Assembly (NCBI GenBank): GCA_049287025.1
Contig: JBAQFA010000066.1
Span: 1 to 40,757 of the forward strand
Length of the DNA stretch: 40,757 bases
Origin: UBA11710 sp049287025
Lineage (GTDB): Bacteria; Patescibacteriota; Patescibacteriia; Magasanikbacterales; UBA922
Direction: 5' to 3'
The notes below the pieces were generated by a model. That model ran no database searches. It was not told the origin of the DNA and worked only from the letters and a program-made list of their open reading frames with translations. A program made the translations under genes and the position numbers. The stretch's first letter is position 1, and every line of letters begins with the position of its first letter. Positions 16,294-24,153 of the stretch are shown here, piece after piece.

Positions 16294-16378
16294 CCTGCCC
16301 GACATGCCTGACGGCAGTCATGGCAGGCGGGTAACCCCAGCCAAAGGCTGGTCGGCCTCTGGCCGAAACTGAATCATA
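16294..16378. repeat. Cluster of three GC-rich palindromic units joined to the broken tRNA
   Basis: Three hairpins in a row: an imperfect long one at about 16294-16331 (outer CCTGCC/GGCAGG), CCAGCC-AAA-GGCTGG at 16337-16351 and TCGGCC-TCT-GGCCGA at about 16352-16366. Base composition is far richer in G+C than the surroundings. Such units are a repeat class in Patescibacteria genomes as I remember them; no transposase is near. Confidence 0.65.
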
Positions 16379-16383
16379 ACTTG

Positions 16384-16457
16384 TAGACCTGAGAGGAGTT
16401 GAACCTCTGACCTCTGCAATGTGAATGCAGCGCTCTAACCAACTGAGCTACAGATCC
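16384..16457 (-). tRNA. tRNA-Val, anticodon CAC
   Basis: Complete cloverleaf on minus: acceptor GGATCTG/CAGGTCT (closing pair G-U), D arm GCTC/GAGC, anticodon stem CTGCA/TGCAG with loop TTCACAT, 5-base variable region and T arm AGAGG-TTCAACT-CCTCT, discriminator A. Anticodon CAC reads GUG. CCA is not encoded. Confidence 0.93.
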
Positions 16458-16468
16458 ATTATAGCACA

Positions 16469-16497
16469 ATTTTAACATAAAAGCATGCAAAAGGCAA
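16469..16497 (-). promoter_or_regulatory. Promoter of tRNA-Val
   Basis: On minus: TTGCCT (16492-16497), 17-bp spacer ending in TGT (extended -10), TAAAAT (16469-16474). The predicted start lies 5 bases before the tRNA. A TATAAT directly abutting the tRNA 5' end (16458-16463) would start inside the tRNA and is less likely. It diverges from the LCP promoter. Confidence 0.65.
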
Positions 16498-16512
16498 ACT
16501 AACAACCAGCCA

Positions 16513-16541
16513 TTGCAAAAAACCACAATTTACCTTATAAT
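16513..16541 (+). promoter_or_regulatory. Promoter of the LCP gene, near-leaderless
   Basis: TTGCAA (16513-16518), 17-bp spacer, TATAAT (16536-16541). The predicted start at 16548 is 2 bases before the ATG, leaving no room for a Shine-Dalgarno. Confidence 0.75.
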
Positions 16542-16549
16542 ATTAGCAT

Positions 16550-17980
16550 ATGAACGCTTCCCATATCAATTTTATTCCCCAAGAACCCTTATCACAAGAT
16601 TATCCCCCTAAAAAACCAAAACGGTTTATTTTTTTAATTATCCTATTAAGCATATTATTAATTGGGGGCTGTATTACCAAGGCTATTATGGGTGAGTATA
16701 CTCCAGAAGATCCAAATAAATATGACCCTATAACTCTAGAACCAAAGTCACCTGATGGTTTATTTAAAAAAATCAGCTACTTTGTCTTTAGTAAAGAAAA
16801 TGAACTTGATGGCTATAATGACGACCGAATAAATTTACTCCTTCTTGGTATGGGTGGTTTAGGCCACGACGGACCTTTTTTGACTGATACCAATATAATC
16901 GCCAGTATCAAACCATCCACCGGTCAAATTGCTATGATTTCTATTCCTCGTGACCTAGGAGTAGAAATTCCTGGACATGGCTGGAACAAGATTAACTCAG
17001 CGAATTCTTTTGGTGAAACAGAAAAAAGTGGTTATGGAGCTGAATTCGCCAGACAAACAATTGAGGACATTTTTGATCTAAAAATTAATTATTATGCTCG
17101 GGTAGATTTTAAAGCTTTTGAAGAGATCATCAATGAAATCGGTGGGGTAACCATTAATGTTGAACAATCCTTTGCTGACCACATGTATCCAGCCGAAAAT
17201 TATGAATATCAAACTGTAGAATTTTCTAAAGGAATCCAAACTATGGATGGGGACACGGCTTTAAAATTTGTCCGCTCTAGACATGGTAATAATGGTGAGG
17301 GTTCAGATTTTGTTCGTGCTCGTCGCCAACAAAAAGTTTTATCAGCCCTAAAAGAAAAAGTCTTATCATTTAGTACCTTATTAAACCCAATAAAAATAAA
17401 CAACATAAAAAACAGTCTGGAAAAACACATTACCACGAACATGAACTTTGCCGACATAATGTCTTTTTTCAAATTAATAAAAGAACTGGATACAGAAAAT
17501 ATTACCAACCTAGTCTTGGATGATAGTCCAGATAATTATTTAAAAAATGGCTACACTGCCAACGGCGCTTTTATCTTAGAACCGAAAACTGGCAATTTTA
17601 AAGAAATTAACAACTTAATAGAAAACATTTTTGAAAAAGAAAAAATTACCAGAGATACCACACCCGAACAAACGACTCCGCCAATTATGCAACCAACTAA
17701 TATTGAAATTCAAAATGGTACATGGAGTGTGGGTATGGCCGCGAGAATGAAAAAAAGATTAGAAGACAAAAACTTTACTATTACCACTGTTGGTAATGCC
17801 ACTGAAAAACCACAACTAAACAGCGGAATATTTAAAATTTCTGACAAAGATACATCCAGTATTGCTCAGGCTTTGCAACAAGAACTTCATATTCCAATTA
17901 AAAAATCTCTACCAGAGAATATTCAGCCCACATCTACATCAGATATATTAATTTTATTAGGAGATGATTTAGAAGAATAA
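16550..17980 (+). CDS. LytR-CpsA-Psr (LCP) family cell-wall ligase with LytR_C domain
   Basis: A 476-residue protein with a cytoplasmic N-terminus, one membrane helix (about residues 24-45), an extracellular LCP domain (about 90-270) and a C-terminal LytR_C domain (about 383-476, IEIQNGTWSVGMAARM). LCP signatures include LLLLGMGG, TDTNIIASIKP, ISIPRDLGVEIPG, and FVRSRHGNNGEGSDFVRARR, whose arginines bind the polyprenyl pyrophosphate. LCP enzymes attach glycopolymers carried on lipid to peptidoglycan or proteins. It is followed by der after 4 bp. Its own promoter gives an almost leaderless message. Confidence 0.92.
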   Translation: MNASHINFIPQEPLSQDYPPKKPKRFIFLIILLSILLIGGCITKAIMGEYTPEDPNKYDPITLEPKSPDGLFKKISYFVFSKENELDGYNDDRINLLLLGMGGLGHDGPFLTDTNIIASIKPSTGQIAMISIPRDLGVEIPGHGWNKINSANSFGETEKSGYGAEFARQTIEDIFDLKINYYARVDFKAFEEIINEIGGVTINVEQSFADHMYPAENYEYQTVEFSKGIQTMDGDTALKFVRSRHGNNGEGSDFVRARRQQKVLSALKEKVLSFSTLLNPIKINNIKNSLEKHITTNMNFADIMSFFKLIKELDTENITNLVLDDSPDNYLKNGYTANGAFILEPKTGNFKEINNLIENIFEKEKITRDTTPEQTTPPIMQPTNIEIQNGTWSVGMAARMKKRLEDKNFTITTVGNATEKPQLNSGIFKISDKDTSSIAQALQQELHIPIKKSLPENIQPTSTSDILILLGDDLEE

Positions 17981-17984
17981 TATT

Positions 17985-19385
17985 ATGACTACACCAGCCA
18001 AAATTGATTTACAAAAACTACCTATAATCGCTCTAGTCGGCCGAGTTAATGTCGGCAAATCAACCCTATTTAATAAATTGACTGAGAGTAACAAGGCCAT
18101 TGTTTCTGATGTCCCTGGTACTACCAGAACCAGCAATGAAGGCACTATTATTTGGCGCGGAAAATATATCAAAATAATTGATACTGGTGGTCTTACTTTT
18201 GAAGATGATGTTCCATTGGAAAAAGATATTTTGATCCAAAGTGAACGTGCCATGAAGGAAGCGGATATAGTAATCTTTATCGCTGATGCTCAAGACGGAA
18301 TTTTACCTCAAGAAAAAGAACTAGCCAAAAAAATGCGCCGGATAATTAACAAACCAGTCATTTTGGTTGCCAACAAAGTAGATACCGAAAAAATTGCTTT
18401 GAACACCACTGAGCCAGAATGGATGAGATTGGGCTTGGGCGAACCATTCTGTGTTTCCGCTGCCAATGGCAGAAACACCGGTGATCTCTTGGACCATATA
18501 TACAAAATCTTAGGAAAAATAAAAATCACACCAAAAAAATTAAATAAACCCAAAGACAGGCCAATTGATGTCAGTATTATTGGCAAACCAAATGTTGGTA
18601 AATCTTCTTTGTTCAATAAATTAATTGGTCAAGAAAAAGTGATTGTCAACCCAATGGCTCATACTACACGCGAACCACACGATACTCTGGTTGATTATGA
18701 ATATAAACTTGGTAATAAAATTGTTAATCAGAAGATAAATTTTATTGACACTGCTGGTATCAGAAGAAAAGCTAAAGTAAGTGGAAAGCTAGAAAAAGAA
18801 GGTATTAGCAAGAGCATCCAATCAGCTGAACAATCTGACATTATACTTTTGATAATAGATGGGGCGGAAATTATCTCCTCTCAAGATATGCAATTGGCCG
18901 GACTGCTGGAAAAAAGATCAAAAAGCGTTATAATAATAGTAAATAAATGGGACTTGGCCGAGGATAATTCTGAAACGGCGCGCAACCAAGTAAAACGAAT
19001 GGTTTATTCATTTTTTCCTCATTTAGATTTTGCTCCGCTTATTTTTACTAGTGGCAAAACTGGCTACCGCGTTCATGACATTTTCCCCTTGTTAATCCAA
19101 GCTTGGAACGCTAGACAAACTTCTATTCCCAATGGTGTTTTGGACAAATTTATTCAAAATGTCCAAGCTATTCATTTGCCATCACGTGGCAAAGGCACCA
19201 GACAACCAACCCTTCTTGGTATGACTCAGGTCAATGTAGCTCCACCAGTCTTTCAAATTATGGTAAAATATCGCACTTCTCTACACCGCTCTTATCTAAA
19301 TTTTGTAGAAAATAAATTAAGAGAACAGTTCAATTTTTTTGCCACGCCAATTGTAATTAAGTTATCAAAGACTAAGAGAGTATAA
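17985..19385 (+). CDS. der: Ribosome biogenesis GTPase Der (EngA)
   Basis: A 466-residue double GTPase needed for 50S subunit maturation. GTPase domain 1 has GRVNVGKSTLFNKL, PGTTRT, DTGG and NKVD; domain 2 has GKPNVGKSSLFNKL, HTTREP, DTAGIRRK and NKWD. A KH-like domain ends the protein (PPVFQIMVKYRTSLHRSYL). All key G motifs are intact and length is normal. It starts 4 bp after the LCP gene, so the two form an operon. Confidence 0.97.
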   Translation: MTTPAKIDLQKLPIIALVGRVNVGKSTLFNKLTESNKAIVSDVPGTTRTSNEGTIIWRGKYIKIIDTGGLTFEDDVPLEKDILIQSERAMKEADIVIFIADAQDGILPQEKELAKKMRRIINKPVILVANKVDTEKIALNTTEPEWMRLGLGEPFCVSAANGRNTGDLLDHIYKILGKIKITPKKLNKPKDRPIDVSIIGKPNVGKSSLFNKLIGQEKVIVNPMAHTTREPHDTLVDYEYKLGNKIVNQKINFIDTAGIRRKAKVSGKLEKEGISKSIQSAEQSDIILLIIDGAEIISSQDMQLAGLLEKRSKSVIIIVNKWDLAEDNSETARNQVKRMVYSFFPHLDFAPLIFTSGKTGYRVHDIFPLLIQAWNARQTSIPNGVLDKFIQNVQAIHLPSRGKGTRQPTLLGMTQVNVAPPVFQIMVKYRTSLHRSYLNFVENKLREQFNFFATPIVIKLSKTKRV

Positions 19386-19387
19386 TT

Positions 19388-19524
19388 AAAGGCCTAAAAG
19401 GCTTGAAAAGCTTAAAATGTAAAAACATAAAATTATAATCTTACAAACTGAATAAATAAAAAGGATAAACAATGCCTTTCCGGCCTTTCCGGCCTTTCCG
19501 GCCTTTCAGGCTTTTCTAGCATTT
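19388..19524. repeat. Spacer with tandem TTTCCGGCC words and imperfect inverted repeat
   Basis: The der-pth spacer has a left block (19388-19421, GGCCTAAAAGGCTTGAAAAG) and a right block (19473-19524) with TTTCCGGCC three times in tandem, then TTTCAGGC. The blocks are rough inverse complements of each other. A related patch is at 40420-40446. No gene is visible; an apparent minus-strand frame here encodes only a Pro-Glu-Arg repeat. Confidence 0.7.
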
Positions 19525-19526
19525 TT

Positions 19527-20066
19527 ATGAAATTAATAGTAGGTCTAGGCAATCCAGGTAAACAATACCAAAAAACTCGCCATAACATTGGTTTTATGGT
19601 TTTAGATATGTTGTTAAAAAGTCTAGAACCAGAAAAAAAATGGGACTTAAGTAAAAAATTCAATGCCGAAATCTGTGAACTAAACTTTAATAACCAAAAA
19701 ATTATTTTGGCTAAACCAATGACCTTTATGAATGCTTCAGGTGAAGCGGTCCAATTAATTGCTCATTATTACAAATTAACCCACGAAGATTTAATTGTAG
19801 TTCACGATGACAAAGATTTGAAACTGGGTGACATTCGCGTTCAGACCGATAGATCTGATGCTGGCCACAATGGTATCAAATCAATTATTCAACATTTGGG
19901 TACACAAAATTTTACCCGTATAAGAATTGGCATAGCTAGTGAAAACGAAAAGAAGATGAAAAACACAGCTGATTTTGTTTTAGGAAAATTTGGCTTGTTT
20001 GAAAAGAAAAAAGTGGAAGAAATAATAAATAAAAGTATTGAAGAAATAAAAACATTAATCACATAA
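19527..20066 (+). CDS. pth: Peptidyl-tRNA hydrolase
   Basis: A 179-residue enzyme that frees tRNA from stalled peptidyl-tRNA. The N-terminus MKLIVGLGNPGKQY, the catalytic histidine in TRHNIGF, KPMTFMNASGEAV with the substrate-binding Asn, VVHDDKDL with the catalytic Asp, and AGHNGIKSI are all present. Length is typical. It lies 141 bp after der, separated by a repeat-rich spacer with no evident promoter, and is followed by dprA. Confidence 0.96.
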   Translation: MKLIVGLGNPGKQYQKTRHNIGFMVLDMLLKSLEPEKKWDLSKKFNAEICELNFNNQKIILAKPMTFMNASGEAVQLIAHYYKLTHEDLIVVHDDKDLKLGDIRVQTDRSDAGHNGIKSIIQHLGTQNFTRIRIGIASENEKKMKNTADFVLGKFGLFEKKKVEEIINKSIEEIKTLIT

Positions 20067-20132
20067 CATATATCACGTAACACATAGCAAGTTTTGATTG
20101 GTGTGTGATACGTGGTATGTGATACGTGTTTT
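20062..20132. repeat. Heptamer-based inverted repeat in the pth-dprA spacer
   Basis: The right half reads TGTGATA-CGTGGTA-TGTGATA-CGTG (20104-20128), with 7-base periodicity; the left half (20062-20088) is an imperfect inverse copy (ATATCACGTAACACAT). Confidence 0.6.
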
Positions 20133-21212
20133 ATGAATAAAGAAATCCTCCTCTCCTACTTCCCCAAAATTACTTCCAGACGCTACCAGCAATTGGTGGC
20201 CGTTTTTTCTTCTCTAGATGATGCTTGGGATGCTGACAGAAACGGACTTTTAAAAACTGGTTGGAAAGAAGACATTGTTGATCAATTTTTGGTTTGGAAA
20301 GAAAAAATAGATGAAAATAAAATTGAGAGAATTTTGAATCAAGAAGAAATATATTGTTTAACCAAAGATGATGCCGATTATCCAAATTTACTTAAAGAAA
20401 TTTATGATCCTCCGTTTTGTTTATTTGTCCGTGGTGAATTTAAGCCTGATGATTTTTCTTTGGCTGTAGTTGGTACCAGAAAATTTTCTCCCTATGGTAA
20501 ACAAGTGACCGAAGAATTGGTGGCTGATCTAGCTAGTCAAGGTATTACCATTATTAGCGGACTGGCAATTGGCATTGATTGCCTCGCTCATGAAGCTACT
20601 CTCAAATCTGGTGGAAAAACCATTGCTGTCCTTGGTAGTGGAATTAATAGACAACATATTTATCCGGGGCAAAACAAAGACTTGGCTGAAAGAATAATAA
20701 AATCTGGTGGCGCTCTGATATCAGAATATCCTCCGGGAACTCTGCCATCAAAATTCACTTTTCCCCGTAGAAACCGCATTGTCGCTGGTATGTCATTAGG
20801 AACATTAGTAATTGAAGCACCAGAAGGCTCTGGCGCTCTTATTACTGCTCAATGTACCCTAGACAATGGTCGTGAAGTCTTTTCTGTCCCCCAAAACATC
20901 AACACAGCTAATTCTACTGGTCCAAATGAACTAATAAAAAATGGTGCTCACCTGGTTACCAAAGCTGATGATGTTCTAGATGCCTTAAATCTACAAGATG
21001 TAAAAAAGTATATTTCTAGCCAAGCCATTATTCCTGATTCCCCTACTGAAGCCAAGATACTAGCTAATCTAACCCGCGAACCAATCCACATTGATGAATT
21101 AACAAAAAAATGTGAACTTGACAGTTCTCAAATAAATGCTACACTTATACTTATGGAAATGAAAGGCAAAGTCCGGAATCTAGGCGGGATGATGTACGTA
21201 CTCGGACGTTGA
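20133..21212 (+). CDS. dprA: DNA-processing protein DprA
   Basis: A 359-residue protein that loads RecA on incoming single-stranded DNA during natural transformation. It has an N-terminal helical/SAM-like segment (about 1-70), the Rossmann-like DprA core (about 95-300) with AVVGTRKFSPYG, GLAIGIDCLAHE, AVLGSGINRQHIYP, ISEYPPG, FPRRNRIVAG, and GSGALITAQ, then a C-terminal winged-helix domain (TREPIHIDELTKKC). An upstream in-frame ATG at 20112 lies within the repeat, so the start at 20133 is better. No other competence genes are in the window. Confidence 0.95.
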   Translation: MNKEILLSYFPKITSRRYQQLVAVFSSLDDAWDADRNGLLKTGWKEDIVDQFLVWKEKIDENKIERILNQEEIYCLTKDDADYPNLLKEIYDPPFCLFVRGEFKPDDFSLAVVGTRKFSPYGKQVTEELVADLASQGITIISGLAIGIDCLAHEATLKSGGKTIAVLGSGINRQHIYPGQNKDLAERIIKSGGALISEYPPGTLPSKFTFPRRNRIVAGMSLGTLVIEAPEGSGALITAQCTLDNGREVFSVPQNINTANSTGPNELIKNGAHLVTKADDVLDALNLQDVKKYISSQAIIPDSPTEAKILANLTREPIHIDELTKKCELDSSQINATLILMEMKGKVRNLGGMMYVLGR

Positions 21213-21226
21213 CCAGACTCCTTGAT

Positions 21227-21272
21227 CCAATAACATGACACATTATTTTGGTTATTGGTGTCAGGTGTCAGG
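21227..21272. repeat. Inverted repeat with tandem GGTGTCA words
   Basis: CCAATAACATGACACA (21227-21242) is an imperfect inverse of the block at 21249-21272, which includes GGTGTCA twice in tandem. It lies just after the dprA stop and may act as its terminator, without a T-tract. Confidence 0.55.
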
Positions 21273-21335
21273 AAATAACTATTATTAATTTTATAAAAAT
21301 ATCTATTATTTAACATTTAACCTATTCAAAAAAAT

Positions 21336-22007
21336 ATGCCCAAAATAAACCTCAAACAAATAATCTTCACAATTTTATTCATCCTCGCCGGCTTTGGCCT
21401 CATGCAAATTCCTTTTACCAAAATTATTGGTTCTAGTTTAAAATTTTCTTTATTTGATTTTTATGGCCCAATCGCTGGTAGTTTTGTTGGTTCAATCTGG
21501 GGTTTAATTGTTGTTGGTGCGATGCAATTAATCAATTGGGGCTGGCATGGTTTTGCTTTTGACACTTCAACTATTATTCGTCTTTTCCCAGTTTTATTTT
21601 CTGTACTTTACTTTGCTCGCAAATCAAAATGGATGGCTATTGTCCCAGCCGTATGTATGATCGCTTTTTGGACCAACCCAGAAGGAAGAAACGCTTGGCC
21701 ATATGCACTATATTGGTTAATTCCAATTGCTTCTTATTTCTGGCATGAAAAATCTCTTATCGTCCGCGCTCTTGGCACTACTTTTACTGCTCATGCGGTT
21801 GGTGGAGCTTTATGGATTTGGTTCATTGGTATGAAAGCCGAAATTTGGATGGGTTTGATCCCAGTAGTTTGGAAAGAGAGAGGTTTGATGGCTTTGGGAA
21901 TCGTAGTAACTTATATTGCATTCAATTATTTACTAAGTCTGGTAACTAATAAACTTCATATTCAACTACCATTTGTAAAATTGAATCCAAAATATTCTGC
22001 TAAATAA
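21336..22007 (+). CDS. Polytopic membrane protein, possibly ECF-transporter S component-like
   Basis: A 223-residue protein with about six to seven membrane helices. Features such as FYGPIAGSFVGSIWG near residue 45 and KERGLMALGIVV near the C-terminus recall the small integral S components of energy-coupling-factor vitamin transporters, in which a glycine-rich helix packs against the membrane coupling protein. No ECF ATPase or T component is nearby and I see no riboswitch in front. The substrate cannot be inferred, and it may be an unrelated Patescibacteria-specific membrane protein. Confidence 0.45.
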   Translation: MPKINLKQIIFTILFILAGFGLMQIPFTKIIGSSLKFSLFDFYGPIAGSFVGSIWGLIVVGAMQLINWGWHGFAFDTSTIIRLFPVLFSVLYFARKSKWMAIVPAVCMIAFWTNPEGRNAWPYALYWLIPIASYFWHEKSLIVRALGTTFTAHAVGGALWIWFIGMKAEIWMGLIPVVWKERGLMALGIVVTYIAFNYLLSLVTNKLHIQLPFVKLNPKYSAK

Positions 22008-22051
22008 TTTTACCTGCTCATTTTATATAGGGTTAAATGCAAATTAAATCT

Positions 22052-22075
22052 TTCCTCCCCTATTTAGGGGAGGAA
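22052..22075 (+). terminator. Hairpin that doubles as terminator and folC ribosome binding site
   Basis: TTCCTCCCCT (22052-22061), loop ATTT, AGGGGAGGAA (22066-22075): a perfect 10-bp stem followed by a T-rich run. The right arm holds GGAGG (22069-22073), 10 bases before the folC ATG, so folding would hide that site. Confidence 0.65.
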
Positions 22076-22083
22076 TTTATTTT

Positions 22084-23445
22084 ATGAATTATAGCCAGGC
22101 TTTAAAATTTCTCTTGTCTTTTTCCAAATTAAAAAGAAAAGAATACCTAAAAAACCCAGAACACTGTGAGTTGTATTTAAGACGTCTACAATTCTTTTTA
22201 GATCTAATTGGTAATCCTGAGAAACAAATCCCGCATTATATCCATGTCACAGGCACTAGTGGCAAAGGTTCAGTTTGTTTAATACTGGATTCTATTCTTC
22301 GTTCTGCCAAGCACAAGGTCGGTACACTTACCTCACCTGATATTGGACTTATTCAGACTCGTTGGCAGATTAACGGTAAATCAATGAATAAAAATGAATT
22401 TGCCAAAATTATTACAATACTAAAACCAAAATTGGACGAATATAGCAAAATTTCACCTTATGACCCGATTTCTTATTTTGAATTTTTAACAGCTGTAGGT
22501 TTTTATTATTTTGCCAAACACAAAGTAAATTGGTGTGTTTTGGAAGTGGGCCTCGGCGGTAGATATGACTCAACCAATGTTATACCTTACAAAGATGTCG
22601 CTGTCATTACCAACATCGGTTTAGACCACACCCAAATTTTAGGCAATACCAAAACTAAAATTGCTTATGAAAAAAGTGGTATTATAAAACCAAAATGCAA
22701 AGTATTTACTGGTGAAAAAAATAAAAAAGTTTTAGATATTATTAATGCTGAATGTAAAAAACAAAAAGTTTATCTTGAAATTCCAGATTCCAGATTCCAG
22801 ATTCCAGAATACAAATCACAAATCCCTAATCTACAATCATTCAAATACAAAAATACTGAGTACAAAATCCCTGTTCTAGGTCAACACCAAATAAATAATG
22901 CTATTCTAGCTATTGAAATTGCTAAATATCTAAAAATTTCTGATAAACAAATCAAAATTGGTTTAGCCAAAATAAAATTGCCATTAAGAATGGAGATTGT
23001 TTCACAAAAACCTTTGATAATTTTAGACGGCGCCCACAATCCCGACAAGATGAAGACCACAGTTGATACACTTAAATACCTTATCATCCGAGCAACCGAA
23101 CATCAGTCTAAAAACTATAACATAAAAACTGAGACCTGCAATCTACATTTAATTATCGGTTTCTCAGCTGACAAAAATATTAATAAAATGATTGGACAAC
23201 TAGTCAAGCTTAAACCACAAACCATTGTCTGTACGCGTTATACCACGAACCCTTTTAGAGAAACTGCCAAGCCAGAACATTTAGTAAAAGTCTTTAAACA
23301 ATTATTACCCAATTCTAATATAAAATATTTTTCCAAACCAAACCAAGCTTTGCTCTGGTCAAAAAAACAAGCAAAAAATACTGATATTATTCTATCTACT
23401 GGATCAATATTTTTAAGTGGTGAATTGAGACCAAAATTAGGCTAG
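22084..23445 (+). CDS. folC: Folylpolyglutamate synthase / dihydrofolate synthase family ligase
   Basis: A 453-residue Mur-ligase-fold enzyme that adds glutamate to (dihydro)folate. The P-loop HVTGTSGKGSVCLILD, the central VAVITNIGLDHTQILGNT, GIIKPK and the C-terminal LGQHQINNA and ILDGAHNPDKM are present. An insert of about 15-20 residues around DSRFQIPEYKSQIP is encoded by four tandem ATTCCAG heptamers and neighbouring sequence (22780-22807). No other folate genes are in view, so the substrate may be salvaged folate. Confidence 0.9.
   Translation: MNYSQALKFLLSFSKLKRKEYLKNPEHCELYLRRLQFFLDLIGNPEKQIPHYIHVTGTSGKGSVCLILDSILRSAKHKVGTLTSPDIGLIQTRWQINGKSMNKNEFAKIITILKPKLDEYSKISPYDPISYFEFLTAVGFYYFAKHKVNWCVLEVGLGGRYDSTNVIPYKDVAVITNIGLDHTQILGNTKTKIAYEKSGIIKPKCKVFTGEKNKKVLDIINAECKKQKVYLEIPDSRFQIPEYKSQIPNLQSFKYKNTEYKIPVLGQHQINNAILAIEIAKYLKISDKQIKIGLAKIKLPLRMEIVSQKPLIILDGAHNPDKMKTTVDTLKYLIIRATEHQSKNYNIKTETCNLHLIIGFSADKNINKMIGQLVKLKPQTIVCTRYTTNPFRETAKPEHLVKVFKQLLPNSNIKYFSKPNQALLWSKKQAKNTDIILSTGSIFLSGELRPKLG
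22780..22807. repeat. Four tandem copies of the heptamer ATTCCAG within folC
   Basis: Exact copies at 22780, 22787, 22794 and 22801. They are translated in frame as part of an extra loop before the GQHQINNA motif. Confidence 0.85.
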
Positions 23446-23500
23446 ATATCTTTTGTTCACATTTAGATACTAAATAAATTAATAATTTCACTATATACTA

Positions 23501-23526
23501 AACTAGCTCTATAAGCTGGTTTTTTA
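23501..23526 (+). terminator. Rho-independent terminator after folC
   Basis: AACTAGCT (23501-23508), loop CTATA, AGCTGGTT (23514-23521), one G-U pair, then a T-tract to 23525. Confidence 0.75.
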
Positions 23527-23622
23527 GACAAACAAACTCTTGACAAAAATTATAGTTATGTAATTTTCTTTGTCTTAAAAAAGCTTTATACTTAAATTAT
23601 ACAGTCAAATATCTTATTCATG

Positions 23623-23633
23623 AAAGGAGGTGA
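23623..23633 (+). promoter_or_regulatory. Full-length Shine-Dalgarno of the SPW gene
   Basis: AAAGGAGGTGA is fully complementary to the canonical 16S rRNA 3' tail and lies 6-9 bases before the ATG at 23640. No other gene in the window has a site of this quality. A weak -10 candidate TATACT is at 23587-23592. Confidence 0.85.
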
Positions 23634-23639
23634 GTAAGT

Positions 23640-24011
23640 ATGGCAATGGCAATGCAACAAAACTACAAAAAAATGCTCAAAATAGCCAGTATTATAGAGA
23701 TCGTCTCTGCTTTATGGCTAATTATTTCCCCTTTTATCCTATCATTTACTAGTGTACCAGCTGCTTTGTGGAATAGTATTATTTTAGGTATAATTATCGC
23801 TTTTTTATCAAGTGCCCGAGCGATGGAAGAGGGGGAAGAAGTTACTTGGCCCAGTTGGACTAATCTGATTTTAGGTGTATGGCTAGTCATTTCTCCATTT
23901 GTTTTAAGTTTTAATGACAATATGACTGCCTATTGGAACACTATAATTTTAGGTATTCTAACAATTATATTATCAATTTGGAGCTTAGCATCCACACCAA
24001 AAGAACGATAA
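23640..24011 (+). CDS. SPW repeat membrane protein
   Basis: A 123-residue protein with four membrane helices in two similar halves. Each half contains the Ser-Pro-[Trp/Phe] signature: ALWLIISPFILSF near residue 22 and GVWLVISPFVLSF near residue 78, each followed by W-N-[ST]-I-I-L-G-I. The halves arose by duplication. SPW proteins are small membrane proteins of unknown function. It is a single-gene unit with an unusually strong ribosome binding site and terminators on both sides. Confidence 0.9.
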   Translation: MAMAMQQNYKKMLKIASIIEIVSALWLIISPFILSFTSVPAALWNSIILGIIIAFLSSARAMEEGEEVTWPSWTNLILGVWLVISPFVLSFNDNMTAYWNTIILGILTIILSIWSLASTPKER

Positions 24012-24054
24012 AAACAATAATAGATTGATCAGTCTATTTATTAAGTCCAACCAA

Positions 24055-24085
24055 AAAAACCGCCAAAAAAATCTAGGCGGTTTTT
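24055..24085 (+). terminator. Rho-independent terminator after the SPW gene
   Basis: Stem AAACCGCC ending at 24064 pairs with GGCGGTTT starting at 24076, with a following run of T to 24085. Confidence 0.85.
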
Positions 24086-24115
24086 GATAAAAACTACACA
24101 AAAATAATGATTAGT

Positions 24116-24144
24116 TTGACATTTTGCTTAATATGCCATAAAAT
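24116..24144 (+). promoter_or_regulatory. Promoter of topA, near-leaderless
   Basis: TTGACA (24116-24121), 17-bp spacer, TAAAAT (24139-24144). The predicted start at 24151 is 3 bases before the ATG at 24154. Confidence 0.75.
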
Positions 24145-24153
24145 GTATGTCAT

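Noticed and set aside
16187..16321. N-terminal extension of the minus-strand membrane protein
   Set aside because: It is a translation of the tRNA-Val remnant and palindromic repeats.
16458..16463. TATAAT directly before tRNA-Val as its -10 box
   Set aside because: Transcription would begin inside the tRNA; the TTGCCT-17-TAAAAT pair further upstream fits better.
19473..19524. CRISPR-like array
   Set aside because: The units are 9 bases in direct contact, with no spacers and no cas genes.
19433..19663. Minus-strand frame encoding a Pro-Glu-Arg repeat
   Set aside because: The repeat peptide comes only from the TTTCCGGCC tandem words and the frame runs into pth on the other strand.
21213..21335. 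Vitamin riboswitch before the ECF-like membrane protein
   Set aside because: The spacer has only the GGTGTCA repeat and AT-rich sequence, with no conserved aptamer core.
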